From contig NZ_CP032550.1 in the NCBI RefSeq assembly GCF_009735645.1, forward strand, positions 2,790,001 through 2,854,000: a stretch of 64,000 nucleotides of DNA, in the 5' to 3' direction. Numbering within the stretch: position 1 is the first letter of the stretch; each line of letters begins with the position of its first letter. The translations under genes were made by a program, and so were the position numbers. The notes beneath the pieces are model-generated. The model was not told where the DNA came from. It saw nothing but the letters and a program-made list of their open reading frames with translations, and did no database searches. Source of the stretch: Microbacterium oryzae. Lineage in GTDB: Bacteria > Actinomycetota > Actinomycetes > Actinomycetales > Microbacteriaceae. Shown here piece by piece: positions 27,816 through 36,927 of the stretch.

Positions 27816-28618
27816 GTCGGCGCTCCGGCCCGCGCGCGCCGCCGCGCTCGCCCTCGCACCGTGCGCAGCGCTCGCCGCGTGCAGCGGACGGGCGGCAGGT
27901 CGTCGGGCCAGTGGCGGAAGACGGTGCGGAACCCGCGCGGCACGCGCCGGAGGAGGAAGTCGCGGCGGTCGCGGAAGGGCCGCATCGACATCCCCACGGC
28001 CGGATGGCCGACGCGGCGGATGCGGTGGTGCTCACCGAGGTGGAAGGAGAGGTCGAAGTCGTCGTGGATCTCCGGGTCGTCGCGGTGCACGCGCGCGGAC
28101 ACCCGGCGCCATGCCTCCCGGCGGAAGCCCATGTTCGACCCGAACAGCGGACGATGGCCGAGGGCGAGCGCGCTCGCCGCCGTGTACGAGCCGAGGTACG
28201 CGGCGAGGAGCGGGGCGCGCAGCGCGGGCGGCCCGTCGATGAAGCGCGCGGCGCCGGTGACGGCGGCGACCTCGGGGTCGTCGAACACCCGCGTCATCGC
28301 CTCGACCCAGTCGGACGGCGGGACGCAGTCGGCGTCCAGGCGGAGAATGAGGCCGCCGGTCGCGGCATCGTATCCGGCCGCGGCCGCTGCGGGGATGCCC
28401 GGCATGGCGCAGGCGACCACCCGCGCTCCCGCCTCCCGGGCCACGGAGGCGCTGGTGTCGCGGGACCCGTTGTCGACGACGATGATCTCGTCGGGCCTGC
28501 GGGTCTGCGCGGCGAGCGCCTGCAGGCATCGCCGCAGCATCGGCGCGTCGTCCTTCACGGGGATGACGACCGAGACGCGGGCGTCGCCGGCGGGGGAGCG
28601 AGGGGCGGCTGACGGCAC
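27812..28618 (-). CDS. Glycosyltransferase family 2
   Basis: The product is 268 residues. The GT-A fold shows VSVVIPVKDDAPMLRRCLQAL, EIIVVDNGSRDTSASVA, and the metal-binding LILRLDADCVPP. The acceptor region includes AVTGAARFIDGPP and GSNMGFRREAW. A very basic C-terminus (RGRARRRARAGAPT) follows. It starts at GTG 28618 with GGAGAAC upstream and leads the three-gene operon. Sugar and acceptor are unknown. Confidence 0.87.
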   Translation of the reverse strand: MPSAAPRSPAGDARVSVVIPVKDDAPMLRRCLQALAAQTRRPDEIIVVDNGSRDTSASVAREAGARVVACAMPGIPAAAAAGYDAATGGLILRLDADCVPPSDWVEAMTRVFDDPEVAAVTGAARFIDGPPALRAPLLAAYLGSYTAASALALGHRPLFGSNMGFRREAWRRVSARVHRDDPEIHDDFDLSFHLGEHHRIRRVGHPAVGMSMRPFRDRRDFLLRRVPRGFRTVFRHWPDDLPPVRCTRRALRTVRGRARRRARAGAPT

Positions 28619-28734
28619 GGGTTCTCCGATCGGGGGTGTGCTTCAGTCCTATCCCGGGCGGTCGCGGCGTTCCAGCCCTTGCCAGGGCGCCGGTTTCACG
28701 CAAGCGGGTCTGCGCGCGCGTCGGGCTAGCGCTC

Positions 28735-28827
28735 GGGGCACTGGTCCTAGCGCGGGGAGCGCCAGGACTAGCGTTCGTCGCCGAGGCTGGTGTTCGGAGC
28801 ACTAGCTTCGACGACGAACGCTAGTCT
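28735..28827. repeat. Intergenic long-stem palindrome
   Basis: GACTAGCGTTCGTCG (28766-28780) and its perfect complement (28812-28826) flank a 31-base loop. A second, imperfect hairpin (TCCT-GCGC/GCGC-AGGA) lies just before it, and CTAG-containing motifs recur five times within about 100 bases. The 258-base gap 28619-28876 contains no gene. There is no T-run, and the flanking genes run the same way, so a simple terminator is not the best explanation. Confidence 0.6.
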
Positions 28828-28876
28828 CGCGGTCGCACTGTCACGCTCACGAGGCGTCTCGAGGCCGTAGCCCTCC

Positions 28877-30061
28877 TCAGAGCCGCCCCTTCACGATGCC
28901 GTGCCAGTACAGCTGCGGCAGCAGGTAGCGGTCGAGCACGTACCACCAGGGCCGCGGCGCGAACGTGTCGAGCAGCGGGATGGTGCTGACGGCGCGATGT
29001 GTGCGCGCGTCGTACTCGCCGAACACCAGCGAGCGGCGCGACGTCGTGATCGGCGCGACCGTGTACCCGTCGTAGTGCGACAGCGCCCGCCCCGTGCGGC
29101 GGCGCTGAATGTTCTCCACCAGGGTCTGGGTCTGATGGCGCAGCGCGCCGCCCGTGCGCGCGTCGTCGAGGTCCGCGGCATCGCCGATCGCCCACACGTG
29201 CGGGTGCGCGCGGTGCTGCAGCGTCTCCCGGTCCACCGCGACGAAGCCGCCGGTGTCGGGAGCGTCGAGTCCCGACGCGCGAACGAGCGGATGGCCGGTG
29301 TACGGCGGCAGCAGGTGCAGCAGATCCGGTCGCATCGTCGCCGTGCCATCCGGGCCCGACAGCGTGACGTCGCCGCCCTCGATCCGCTCGACCCGGGTGC
29401 GCAGCCGCAGCGTGACGCCGTACCGCCGCAGCTCGCGACGCACGGCCGACTCGATCTCCGCCACCGGGTGCAGGCCCTCGCCGTCGTGCACCAGAATGAC
29501 GTCGATCGCCGCGAGCACGCCCATCCGACGCCAGTGATCGCAGGCGAGGAAGAGCGGCTTCAGGGCGGTCTCGCGCCCGGAGGCCGGCTGCTCGTGGAAG
29601 GTGAAGACGGCGGTGCCGGCGGTGAGCGCCGAGATCCGCTCCCACGTCTGCTCCAGGAGCGACGACTCGAAGGTGGAGCAGGCGGGGCCGTTCTCGAGCG
29701 CCTCTCGCGCACCCGGCAGGGCGTCCCAGTCGGTGGGCGCCCCGCAGGCGATGACGATGTCGCCGCCGCGGATGGTGCTCCCGTCCGACAGCACGACCTC
29801 GCGCCGCTCGGCGTCGATGCGCTCCGCGGCCGCGCGATACCAGTGCGCGCCCTTCGGCATGACCTTCGCCTGCGGGCGGGTGAGCGCGGACGGCTTCGCG
29901 AGCCCCGCTCCCACGTAGTTCTGCAGCGGCTTGTACACGTGCTCCTCGGCGGGCTCCACGATCGCCACGTCGCGGGAGCCGCGCTTGAGAAGCCGAGCCG
30001 CGGCCGAGACGCCGCCGTTGCCGGCGCCGACGACCACCACATCATGCCTGGGGATGTCCAT
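28877..30061 (-). CDS. FAD-dependent oxidoreductase, sulfide:quinone reductase-like
   Basis: The product is 394 residues. The N-terminal FAD site is VVVVGAGNGGVSAAARL and the second conserved segment is HVWAIGDAADLDDAR. Tyr- and Trp-rich C-terminal regions (RPWWYVLDRYLLPQLYW) resemble the membrane-binding end of SQR-type enzymes. Only some of the redox cysteines of true SQR are visible (GPACSTF, FLACDHW), so sulfide oxidation is uncertain; NADH dehydrogenase-like activity is an alternative. The start is leaderless-type: TAGGGT, six bases, ATG 30061. Confidence 0.78.
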   Translation of the reverse strand: MDIPRHDVVVVGAGNGGVSAAARLLKRGSRDVAIVEPAEEHVYKPLQNYVGAGLAKPSALTRPQAKVMPKGAHWYRAAAERIDAERREVVLSDGSTIRGGDIVIACGAPTDWDALPGAREALENGPACSTFESSLLEQTWERISALTAGTAVFTFHEQPASGRETALKPLFLACDHWRRMGVLAAIDVILVHDGEGLHPVAEIESAVRRELRRYGVTLRLRTRVERIEGGDVTLSGPDGTATMRPDLLHLLPPYTGHPLVRASGLDAPDTGGFVAVDRETLQHRAHPHVWAIGDAADLDDARTGGALRHQTQTLVENIQRRRTGRALSHYDGYTVAPITTSRRSLVFGEYDARTHRAVSTIPLLDTFAPRPWWYVLDRYLLPQLYWHGIVKGRL

Positions 30062-30136
30062 GCGGGCACCCTAGGACGACCTCGAGTCGACGGGCGCGGG
30101 CTTGCGGACCGGCGACATCCGGCATAGTGACGACGC

Positions 30137-31645
30137 TCAGCGCGCCGCGAGCAGCGCGACCCAGATCTCCGCGCGCGCGGCGAACGACTGCAGGTCGCGG
30201 TCGAGCAGGCGCTCGGCGAGCCGCACGCGGGTGCGGACGGTGTGCCGATGCACGCCGAGGGCTCGCGCGGCATCGTCGAACCGCGCGTCGTGCAGCAGCC
30301 AGACGCGCAGGGTGTCGAGGATGGCCGTGCCGTGGGTCTCATCGTGCGTCGCGATGGGCAGGAGGACCGTCCGCGCGACGCTCGCCGCATCGGGGGAGAG
30401 CGTGCTGAGCACGCCGGCCGACGCGACGTCGCCGAACCGGACCACGCCGGCGCCGCGGTCGCGGGCGATCCGCGCCTCCTCGAGCGCGGGGGCGAACGAC
30501 GCCAGCGCCGTCGGCTCCGACAGTCCGATCGCCACGTCGAAGCGCTCCGCGAGATCATCGAGCGCGAGCGGCGCGGCGGCCGACTGCACGAGCGCGATGC
30601 CGCCGGACGCGTCGGGCCCGAAGAAGAAGCTGCCCTGCTCGCGGCCGGCGCGCAGCTCCAGGAACGCCGCGAGGGCATCCGGAGCCGCGCTCGTGAGGCC
30701 CACCACGACCGGATCGGCGGGGAACCCGCCCCACGTGGCGTCGGCGATCTCACTGGCGAGGACCGTGTCGCCGGTGAGGAGCGCGCGCACCACCCCCGCG
30801 CGCAGCGTGCCACGGGCACGGGCGAGCGCCTCGTTCTGCTCGAGCGCGAACCCCGTCATCGCGACGACCGCCGTGACGACGCTGCGCGCCTCCTCGTCGA
30901 GCCCCTCGGTCGCCACGGCCAGCACACCGCGAAGGCTTCCGCCCGGGCCGAGCGTCTGCAGGGTGACCGACCGCTCCGCGACGCGCACCACGCCCGCCGC
31001 GCTGGCCCCGCGCGCGAGCATCACCTCGCACTCGCTCTGCACGCGGTCGGCGATCTCGCCCTCGAGCGCCCCGGACGCGCGGACGAGCGCGCCGGCGGAG
31101 TCGAACAACCCCGTCCAGACACCCAGCTGACGGGACAGCTCCGAGACGGCCGAGCCCAGGCCATCCCGCCGCAGCGCGGCCAGTGCGACCGCGCGCTGGG
31201 CCGACAGCGCCCACGTGCGGCGGGCGTATGCCGCCGCGGCGATGGCCTCGGCGACCGCGCGCGCGACGGCAATGAAGGGGGTGCGGTAGGGCACCTCGAA
31301 CAGGGGGACGGCGTGCTCCTCGCACGCCTGCGCCAACGCCTCCGGAATGCCGGCGCGGGCGACCTCGGTGCCGAACCCGAGCGCGACCACGCCGCGGTGC
31401 GCCAGCCGCCGCACGTACTCCTCGTACTGCTCGCGCTCGTCTCCGGAGAACTGCGTGCCGGTGGTGAGGATCACCATCTCCTCGGCGAGGAAGGGGGTGG
31501 GGTCGGCGAGATCCGAGCTGTGCACCCAGCGGATGGGCTGCTCGATCGCGGCGGACGGGCGCTCTCCGGGGGCGAGGCGCAGGCCGAGGTCCGCGCGGGA
31601 GAGCAGAGCGCGGAGCGTGGGGGCGGATGGCGCGGGCTGAGACAT
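30137..31645 (-). CDS. PucR-family transcriptional regulator
   Basis: The product is 502 residues. An N-terminal PucR domain (TLRALLSRADLGLRLAPGE, VHSSDLADPTPFLAEEMVIL) is followed by a GGDEF-like/CdaR middle and a C-terminal HTH_30 (LDTLRVWLLHDARFDDAARA, LGVHRHTVRTRVRLAERLL). PucR regulators control purine, GABA or polyamine catabolism. It is divergent from the gabT operon, so it is the likely activator of that operon. A TACGCT box ends nine bases before ATG 31645 with no ribosome site. Confidence 0.87.
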   Translation of the reverse strand: MSQPAPSAPTLRALLSRADLGLRLAPGERPSAAIEQPIRWVHSSDLADPTPFLAEEMVILTTGTQFSGDEREQYEEYVRRLAHRGVVALGFGTEVARAGIPEALAQACEEHAVPLFEVPYRTPFIAVARAVAEAIAAAAYARRTWALSAQRAVALAALRRDGLGSAVSELSRQLGVWTGLFDSAGALVRASGALEGEIADRVQSECEVMLARGASAAGVVRVAERSVTLQTLGPGGSLRGVLAVATEGLDEEARSVVTAVVAMTGFALEQNEALARARGTLRAGVVRALLTGDTVLASEIADATWGGFPADPVVVGLTSAAPDALAAFLELRAGREQGSFFFGPDASGGIALVQSAAAPLALDDLAERFDVAIGLSEPTALASFAPALEEARIARDRGAGVVRFGDVASAGVLSTLSPDAASVARTVLLPIATHDETHGTAILDTLRVWLLHDARFDDAARALGVHRHTVRTRVRLAERLLDRDLQSFAARAEIWVALLAAR

Positions 31646-31729
31646 CGTGTACAGAGCGTATAGCGAGAAGGGCGAAAGTGTACGGAACGGCGAATGCAGG
31701 CGTCGGGGGCACGGTCGTACGCTCGCCGC
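31646..31729. promoter_or_regulatory. Divergent promoter region between PucR regulator and gabT
   Basis: In 84 bases there are two facing leaderless-type -10 boxes: TACGCT on the minus strand (31655-31660) and TACGCT on the plus strand (31718-31723, six bases before the gabT ATG). GTGTAC occurs as a direct repeat at 31647-31652 and 31678-31683, 31 bases (three helical turns) apart. These are the best candidates for PucR binding sites. Confidence 0.5.
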
Positions 31730-33085
31730 ATGAGCACCACTTCCCTCGCCACCACCGCTGTCGGCGGACCGGCCCTGCCGCAGGAGCGCCGCCTCGTCAC
31801 CTCGATCCCCGGACCGCGCTCGCAGGAGCTGCTGGACCGCAAGGCCGAGGCCGTCGCCGCAGGTGTGGGCCACACCGCGCCGATCTCCGCGGTCGCAGCC
31901 GGCGGCGGCGTGGTCGTCGACGCCGACGGCAACTCGCTCATCGACCTCGGCTCCGGCATCGCCGTGACCACGGTCGGCAACGCACACCCGAAGGTCGTCG
32001 AGGCCGTTCAGGCGCAGGTCGCCGCGTTCACCCACACCTGCTTCATGGTCTCGCCGTACGAGTCCTACGTCGCCGTCGCGGAGGCGCTCAACCGCCTGAC
32101 CCCCGGCGACCACGCCAAGAAGTCGGCCCTGTTCAACTCCGGCGCGGAGGCCGTCGAGAACGCGGTCAAGATCGCCCGCAAGCACACCGGCCGCTCGGCC
32201 GTCGTCGCCTTCGACCACGGCTACCACGGCCGCACGAACCTGACGATGGCGCTCACCGCCAAGTCGATGCCGTACAAGAGCGGCTTCGGTCCGTTCGCCC
32301 CCGAGGTCTACCGCGCACCGGTCTCATACCCCTACCGCGACGGCCTGACCGGCGCCGAGGCCGCCAAGCGCGCCATCCAGCAGATCGAGAAGCAGATCGG
32401 CGCCGACAACCTCGCCGCCGTGATCATCGAGCCCATCCAGGGCGAGGGCGGCTTCATCGTCCCCGCCGAGGGCTTCCTCCCCGCGCTCGTCGACTGGTGC
32501 CGCGCGAACGGCGTCGTCTTCATCGCCGACGAGGTGCAGACCGGCTTCGGCCGCACCGGCGCCATGTTCGCCAGCGAGCACTTCGGCATCGTCCCCGACC
32601 TCATCACGACGGCGAAGGGCATCGCCGCGGGCCTGCCGCTCGCGGCCGTGACCGGCCGCGCGGAGATCATGGACGCCTCGCACGCGGGCGGCCTCGGCGG
32701 CACCTACGGCGGCAACCCGATCGCGTGCGCGGCGGCGCTCGCCGCCATCGAGGCGTTCGAGAACGACGGTCTCGTCGAGCGCGCCCGCGAGATCGGCGCG
32801 CTCATCACCGGCCGCTTCGGCGAGCTGCAGGCGAGCGACCGCCGCATCGGCGACGTCCGCGGTCTCGGCGCGATGGTCGCGGTCGAGTTCGTCGACCCCG
32901 CCACCGGCGAGCCCGACGCCGCCCTCACCGGCGCTGTCGCGAAGGCGGCCATCGCCGCGGGCGTGATCGTGCTCACCTGCGGCACGTTCGGCAACGTCAT
33001 CCGCTTCCTCCCGCCGCTCTCCATCGGCGACGAGCTGCTCGCCGAGGGCCTGTCCGTCGTCGCCGACGCGCTCGCCGCGGCCTGA
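31730..33085 (+). CDS. gabT: 4-aminobutyrate (GABA) aminotransferase
   Basis: The product is 451 residues, class III PLP aminotransferase. Features are the phosphate-binding NSGAEAVENAVKIARKHTGR, FDHGYHGRTNLTMALTAKSMPY, IIEPIQGEGGF, the PLP-contacting Asp in VFIADEVQTGFGRTG, and the Schiff-base Lys in LITTAKGIAAGLPL. It converts GABA and 2-oxoglutarate to succinate semialdehyde and glutamate. ATG 31730 follows TACGCT by six bases with no ribosome site, so a leaderless transcript is likely. It heads an operon with putrescine oxidase, permease and aldehyde dehydrogenases. Confidence 0.93.
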   Translation: MSTTSLATTAVGGPALPQERRLVTSIPGPRSQELLDRKAEAVAAGVGHTAPISAVAAGGGVVVDADGNSLIDLGSGIAVTTVGNAHPKVVEAVQAQVAAFTHTCFMVSPYESYVAVAEALNRLTPGDHAKKSALFNSGAEAVENAVKIARKHTGRSAVVAFDHGYHGRTNLTMALTAKSMPYKSGFGPFAPEVYRAPVSYPYRDGLTGAEAAKRAIQQIEKQIGADNLAAVIIEPIQGEGGFIVPAEGFLPALVDWCRANGVVFIADEVQTGFGRTGAMFASEHFGIVPDLITTAKGIAAGLPLAAVTGRAEIMDASHAGGLGGTYGGNPIACAAALAAIEAFENDGLVERAREIGALITGRFGELQASDRRIGDVRGLGAMVAVEFVDPATGEPDAALTGAVAKAAIAAGVIVLTCGTFGNVIRFLPPLSIGDELLAEGLSVVADALAAA

Positions 33086-33111
33086 CCTCCCCCTCGACCA
33101 AGGAGCACGAC

Positions 33112-34470
33112 ATGACTGAGATCACACGCGACGTCGTCATCGTGGGCGCGGGCGCCGCCGGCACCACCGCGGCGAACGAGCTGAAGAAGGCCGGGCTGTC
33201 GGTCGCCGTCCTCGAGGCACGCGACCGCGTCGGCGGGCGGCTCTGGACCGACGTCGTCGACGGCGCCACCCTCGAGATCGGCGGCCAGTGGGTGTCGCCC
33301 GACCAGGACGCGCTCAAGGAGACCATCGCCGAGCTGGGGCTCGAGACGTACAGCCGCTACCGCGAGGGCGAGAGCGTCTACATCGGTCCCGACGGCGAGC
33401 TCACCCGCTTCACGGGCGAGATCTTCCCCGTCGCGCCCGCCACCGAGAAGATCATGGTGGAGCTCATCGAGAAGCTCGACCGGATGACCGCCGAGATCGA
33501 CCCCGCTCACCCCTGGTCGCACCCCGACGCGGAGGAGCTCGACACGATCTCGTTCGAGGGCTGGCTCGCGCGCGAGACCGACGACCAGGAGGCGCGCGAC
33601 AACATCGCGCTCTTCATCGCCGGCGCCATGCTCACCAAGCCCGCGCACGCGTTCTCCACCCTGCAGGCGCTGCACATGGCGGCGAGCGCCGGCAGTTTCT
33701 CCAACCTCGTCGACGCCGACTTCATCCTCGACAAGCGCGTCGTCGGCGGCCTGCAGCAGGTGCCGCAGCTCCTCGCCGAGCGCCTCGGCGACGACGTGCA
33801 CCTCGATGCTCCCGTGCGCACGCTGCGGTGGGGGGCGGAGGGCGTCGTGGCGGAGGCCGAGGGGATCACCGTCCGCGCGAAGTACGCGATCCTCGCGCTC
33901 GCGCCCGTGCTCTACGACCGCATCTCGTTCGTCCCGCCGCTCCCGCGTCGCCAGCACCAGATGCACCAGCACCTCTCGATGGGCTTCGTCATCAAGGTGC
34001 ACGCGGTCTACGACCGTCCGTTCTGGCGCGAGCAGGGTCTGTCGGCCACGGCCTTCAGCCCCTACGAGCTCTGCCACGAGGCGTACGACAACTCGAACCA
34101 CGGCGACGAGCGCGGCACCCTGGTCGCCTTCGTCTCCGACAAGCACGCCGACGGCGTGTTCGAGCTGAGCGCCGAGGAGCGCAAGGAGCGCATCCTCGAG
34201 TCGCTTGCGCACTACTACGGCCCCGAGGCGAAGAACCCCGTCGTCTACTACGAGAGCGACTGGGGCACCGAGGAGTGGACCCGCGGCGCGTACGCGGCGA
34301 GCTTCGACCTCGGCGGTCTCCACCGCTACGGCAAGGACCAGTCCGCGCCGGTCGGCCCGATCCACTTCGCGTGTAGCGACCTCGCCGGCCTCGGCTACCA
34401 GCACGTCGACGGGGCGATCCGGATGGGCCGCCTCGCCGCCGCCGACATCGTCGAGCGGTCGCGGTCGTGA
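33112..34470 (+). CDS. puo: Flavin amine oxidase, putrescine oxidase type
   Basis: The product is 452 residues. FAD binding is VVIVGAGAAGTTAANELKKA, followed by LEARDRVGGRLWTD and LEIGGQWVSPDQDALKE. The C-terminal FAD segment is GAYAASFDLGG and LGYQHVDGAIRMGRLAA. The resemblance to actinobacterial putrescine oxidase, together with neighbouring gabT, agmatine deiminase and aldehyde dehydrogenase genes, supports oxidation of putrescine to 4-aminobutanal with H2O2. Other primary amines are possible. ATG 33112 follows AAGGAG. The stop overlaps the next gene (GTGA). Confidence 0.87.
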   Translation: MTEITRDVVIVGAGAAGTTAANELKKAGLSVAVLEARDRVGGRLWTDVVDGATLEIGGQWVSPDQDALKETIAELGLETYSRYREGESVYIGPDGELTRFTGEIFPVAPATEKIMVELIEKLDRMTAEIDPAHPWSHPDAEELDTISFEGWLARETDDQEARDNIALFIAGAMLTKPAHAFSTLQALHMAASAGSFSNLVDADFILDKRVVGGLQQVPQLLAERLGDDVHLDAPVRTLRWGAEGVVAEAEGITVRAKYAILALAPVLYDRISFVPPLPRRQHQMHQHLSMGFVIKVHAVYDRPFWREQGLSATAFSPYELCHEAYDNSNHGDERGTLVAFVSDKHADGVFELSAEERKERILESLAHYYGPEAKNPVVYYESDWGTEEWTRGAYAASFDLGGLHRYGKDQSAPVGPIHFACSDLAGLGYQHVDGAIRMGRLAAADIVERSRS

Positions 34471-35342
34471 CCGCGTCGCTCGTCGTCGGCTACACCGCCA
34501 CCCCCGCGGGCGCAGACGCCGTCGCGCTCGCGGGGCGTCTCTCCGCCGCCACCGGCGCGGCGATCGAGATCGTCCTCGTGCTGCCGGCGGAGGGGCGCAA
34601 CGCCCTCACGCCGCCGAACGCGTCGTACGACGAGTACGTCCGCGGTCAGGCGCGGGACTGGCTGCGTGACGCCGCGGCCGCGCTCCCTGCGGGCGTCGAC
34701 CACCGCGCGCACGTGCGCACCGCGGAGTCATTCGCGGAGGGGCTCCACTCGGCCGCGCGCGAATTCGGCGCCTCGCACATCGTCGTCGGGGCGGCCGACG
34801 GCGGACGCCGCGGGCGCCATCGGGTGGGGTCGGTTGCCAACGAGCTGCTGCACTCCTCCGACATCCCCGTCGTGCTCGCGCCCGCGGGCTCGGCCGAGGT
34901 CGACGCTCCGCTCGACCGCGTCACGGCGGCGATCGGCACGCGGCCCGGCGCCGACGTGCTCCTCGACGACGCGGTCGCGCTGGCCGCGGCGGCGGGCGTC
35001 CCGCTCCGTCTGGTCTCTCTCGTCACCGTCGACCTGCCGGCCGGCGTCCAGACCGCGGCCATCCGCGTCGTCGGCGACACCCACGCCGACGAGGTGCTCG
35101 TCGCCGCGCGCGCCGAGCTGCCTGCCGACGTGCCGGTCGAGGTGGTCGTCGCCGAGGGCGACTCCATCGAGAGCGCCGTCGCTCAGCTCGACTGGCTCCC
35201 CGGCGAGGTCGTGCTCGTCGGCTCGAGCCGGCTCGCGCGCCCGCGCTTCCTGTTCCTCGGCTCCACCGCGGCGAAGATGCTGCGCGAGCTCCCCGTCCCC
35301 TTCATCGTCGTCCCGCGCACCCGAGCGCCCGAAGAATCCTGA
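34467..35342 (+). CDS. Universal stress protein with two Usp domains
   Basis: The product is 291 residues. Two tandem Usp folds are visible: residues 1-140 starting VVGYTATPAGADAVALA and ending ELLHSSDIPVVLAPAG, and residues 148-288 ending with GSTAAKMLRELPVPFIVVP. The nucleotide-binding G-x(2)-G-x(9)-G(S/T) type segment is present in both in approximate form. It is translated from GTG overlapping the amine oxidase stop. Its place inside the catabolic operon suggests it helps cope with H2O2 or aldehyde stress, which is inference. Confidence 0.82.
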   Translation: MTASLVVGYTATPAGADAVALAGRLSAATGAAIEIVLVLPAEGRNALTPPNASYDEYVRGQARDWLRDAAAALPAGVDHRAHVRTAESFAEGLHSAAREFGASHIVVGAADGGRRGRHRVGSVANELLHSSDIPVVLAPAGSAEVDAPLDRVTAAIGTRPGADVLLDDAVALAAAAGVPLRLVSLVTVDLPAGVQTAAIRVVGDTHADEVLVAARAELPADVPVEVVVAEGDSIESAVAQLDWLPGEVVLVGSSRLARPRFLFLGSTAAKMLRELPVPFIVVPRTRAPEES

Positions 35343-35347
35343 GTCAC

Positions 35348-36895
35348 ATGACCTCGAACCCGCACACCGTCGTGTCTGACCCCGTCACCACGGGGATCTC
35401 CAGCAAGGGCCTCAGCGCCGGCACCCTCGGCCTCATCGGCGCCGTCGTGATGGGCGTCTCGACCGTCGCTCCCGCATACACCTTCACGGCGGCGATCGGC
35501 CCGACCGCCTCCGAGGTCGGCACCCAGGTGCCCGCGATCATCATCGTCGGGTTCATCCCGATGCTCCTCGTCGCGCTCGGCTACCGCGAGCTCAACAAGG
35601 TGATGCCGGACTCCGGCACCTCCTTCACGTGGGTCACGCGGGCCTTCGGACCCTGGATCGGCTGGATGGCCGGATGGGGCCTCGTCGCCGCGACCATCCT
35701 GGTGCTGTCGAATCTCGCCGGCATCGCCGTCGACTTCCTCTTCCTCCTCATCAGCCAGATCACCGGCAACGGCGAGATCGCCGAGCTGACGCGCAACCCC
35801 TTCATCAACGTCGGAGTCTGCCTGCTGTTCGTCCTCGCGGCGACGTGGGTGTCGTACCGAGACCTGCAGACCTCGCAGCGCCTGCAGTACGTGCTCGTCG
35901 GCTTCCAGGTCGTCGTGCTCGTCGTCTTCGCCGTCACGGCCATCGTGCGGGCGTCGTCGGGCGAGGCCTTCGACCCGACCCCCTTCGACGCGAACTGGTT
36001 CAACCCGTTCGCGGTGCCGTCGTTCAGCGCCACGGTCGCGGGCCTGTCGCTGTCGATCTTCATCTTCTGGGGCTGGGACCTCGTCCTCACCATGAACGAG
36101 GAGACGAAGAACCCCGAGAAGACGCCCGGCCGCGCGGCGACCGTCGTCGTGCTCGTGGTGGTGTTCCTCTACCTGCTGCTCGCGATCGGCATGATGATGT
36201 TCGCCGGTGTCGGCGAGGGCGAGCTGGGCCTCGGCAACCCCGACATCCAGGAGAACGTGTTCTTCGCCCTGTCGAACCCGATCATGGGCTCGCTCGGGTT
36301 CCTCGTCTCCCTCGCGGTGCTGACCAGCTCGGCGTCGTCGCTGCAGGCCACCTTCGCCTCGCCGACGCGCACGCTCCTCGCGATGGGGCACTACGGCGCC
36401 CTGCCGAAGCGCTTCGCCGCCGTGCACCCGCGCTTCTTCAGCCCCGGGTACGCGACCATCGTTGCGGCCGTCGTGACGAGCGTCTTCTACGCCGTGATGC
36501 GCTTCGTCAGCGAGAACACGCTGTGGGACACCATCCTCGCCCTCGGCATGCTCATCTGCTTCTACTACGGCCTCACCGCGTTCGCGTGCGTGTGGTACTT
36601 CCGCCGCCAGTGGTTCGACTCCGTCCGCAACTTCTTCTTCATGCTGCTGTGCCCGCTCGTCGGCGGCGCGATCCTGGCCGTCCTGTTCGTGACCACCCTC
36701 ATCGACACCATGGACCCCGCCTACGGCAGCGGCTCCGAGGTGGGCGGCATCGGTCTCGTGTTCATCCTCGGCATCGCCGTCATCGTCATCGGCGTCGTGC
36801 TGATGATCTGGCAGGCCGTGCGCGAGCCCGCGTTCTTCCGCGGCAGCGTGCTGACGATGGACGCCCCGCCGAGCCGCCGCCGCGCGCGTCGCTGA
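35348..36895 (+). CDS. APC-family amino acid/polyamine permease
   Basis: The product is 515 residues with about 12 membrane segments. The APC signature near the N-terminus reads GLIGAVVMGVSTVAPAYTFT, followed by LGYRELNKVMPDSGTSFTWV and a conserved FWGWDLVLTMNEETKNPEKT (substrate-gate helix 6-7 region). Family members import amino acids, GABA or polyamines by proton or substrate exchange. In this operon GABA, putrescine or agmatine is the likely cargo. It starts five bases after the stress-protein stop. Confidence 0.88.
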   Translation: MTSNPHTVVSDPVTTGISSKGLSAGTLGLIGAVVMGVSTVAPAYTFTAAIGPTASEVGTQVPAIIIVGFIPMLLVALGYRELNKVMPDSGTSFTWVTRAFGPWIGWMAGWGLVAATILVLSNLAGIAVDFLFLLISQITGNGEIAELTRNPFINVGVCLLFVLAATWVSYRDLQTSQRLQYVLVGFQVVVLVVFAVTAIVRASSGEAFDPTPFDANWFNPFAVPSFSATVAGLSLSIFIFWGWDLVLTMNEETKNPEKTPGRAATVVVLVVVFLYLLLAIGMMMFAGVGEGELGLGNPDIQENVFFALSNPIMGSLGFLVSLAVLTSSASSLQATFASPTRTLLAMGHYGALPKRFAAVHPRFFSPGYATIVAAVVTSVFYAVMRFVSENTLWDTILALGMLICFYYGLTAFACVWYFRRQWFDSVRNFFFMLLCPLVGGAILAVLFVTTLIDTMDPAYGSGSEVGGIGLVFILGIAVIVIGVVLMIWQAVREPAFFRGSVLTMDAPPSRRRARR

Positions 36896-36927
36896 GACCC
36901 CCAGACATCACCACCGGAAGGAAAGAC

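Noticed and set aside
26350..28035. A single 561-codon minus-strand protein
   Set aside because: Only its last 212 codons form a sensible membrane protein with a ribosome site; the upstream part is out of frame with the overlapping phosphatase and glycosyltransferase genes.
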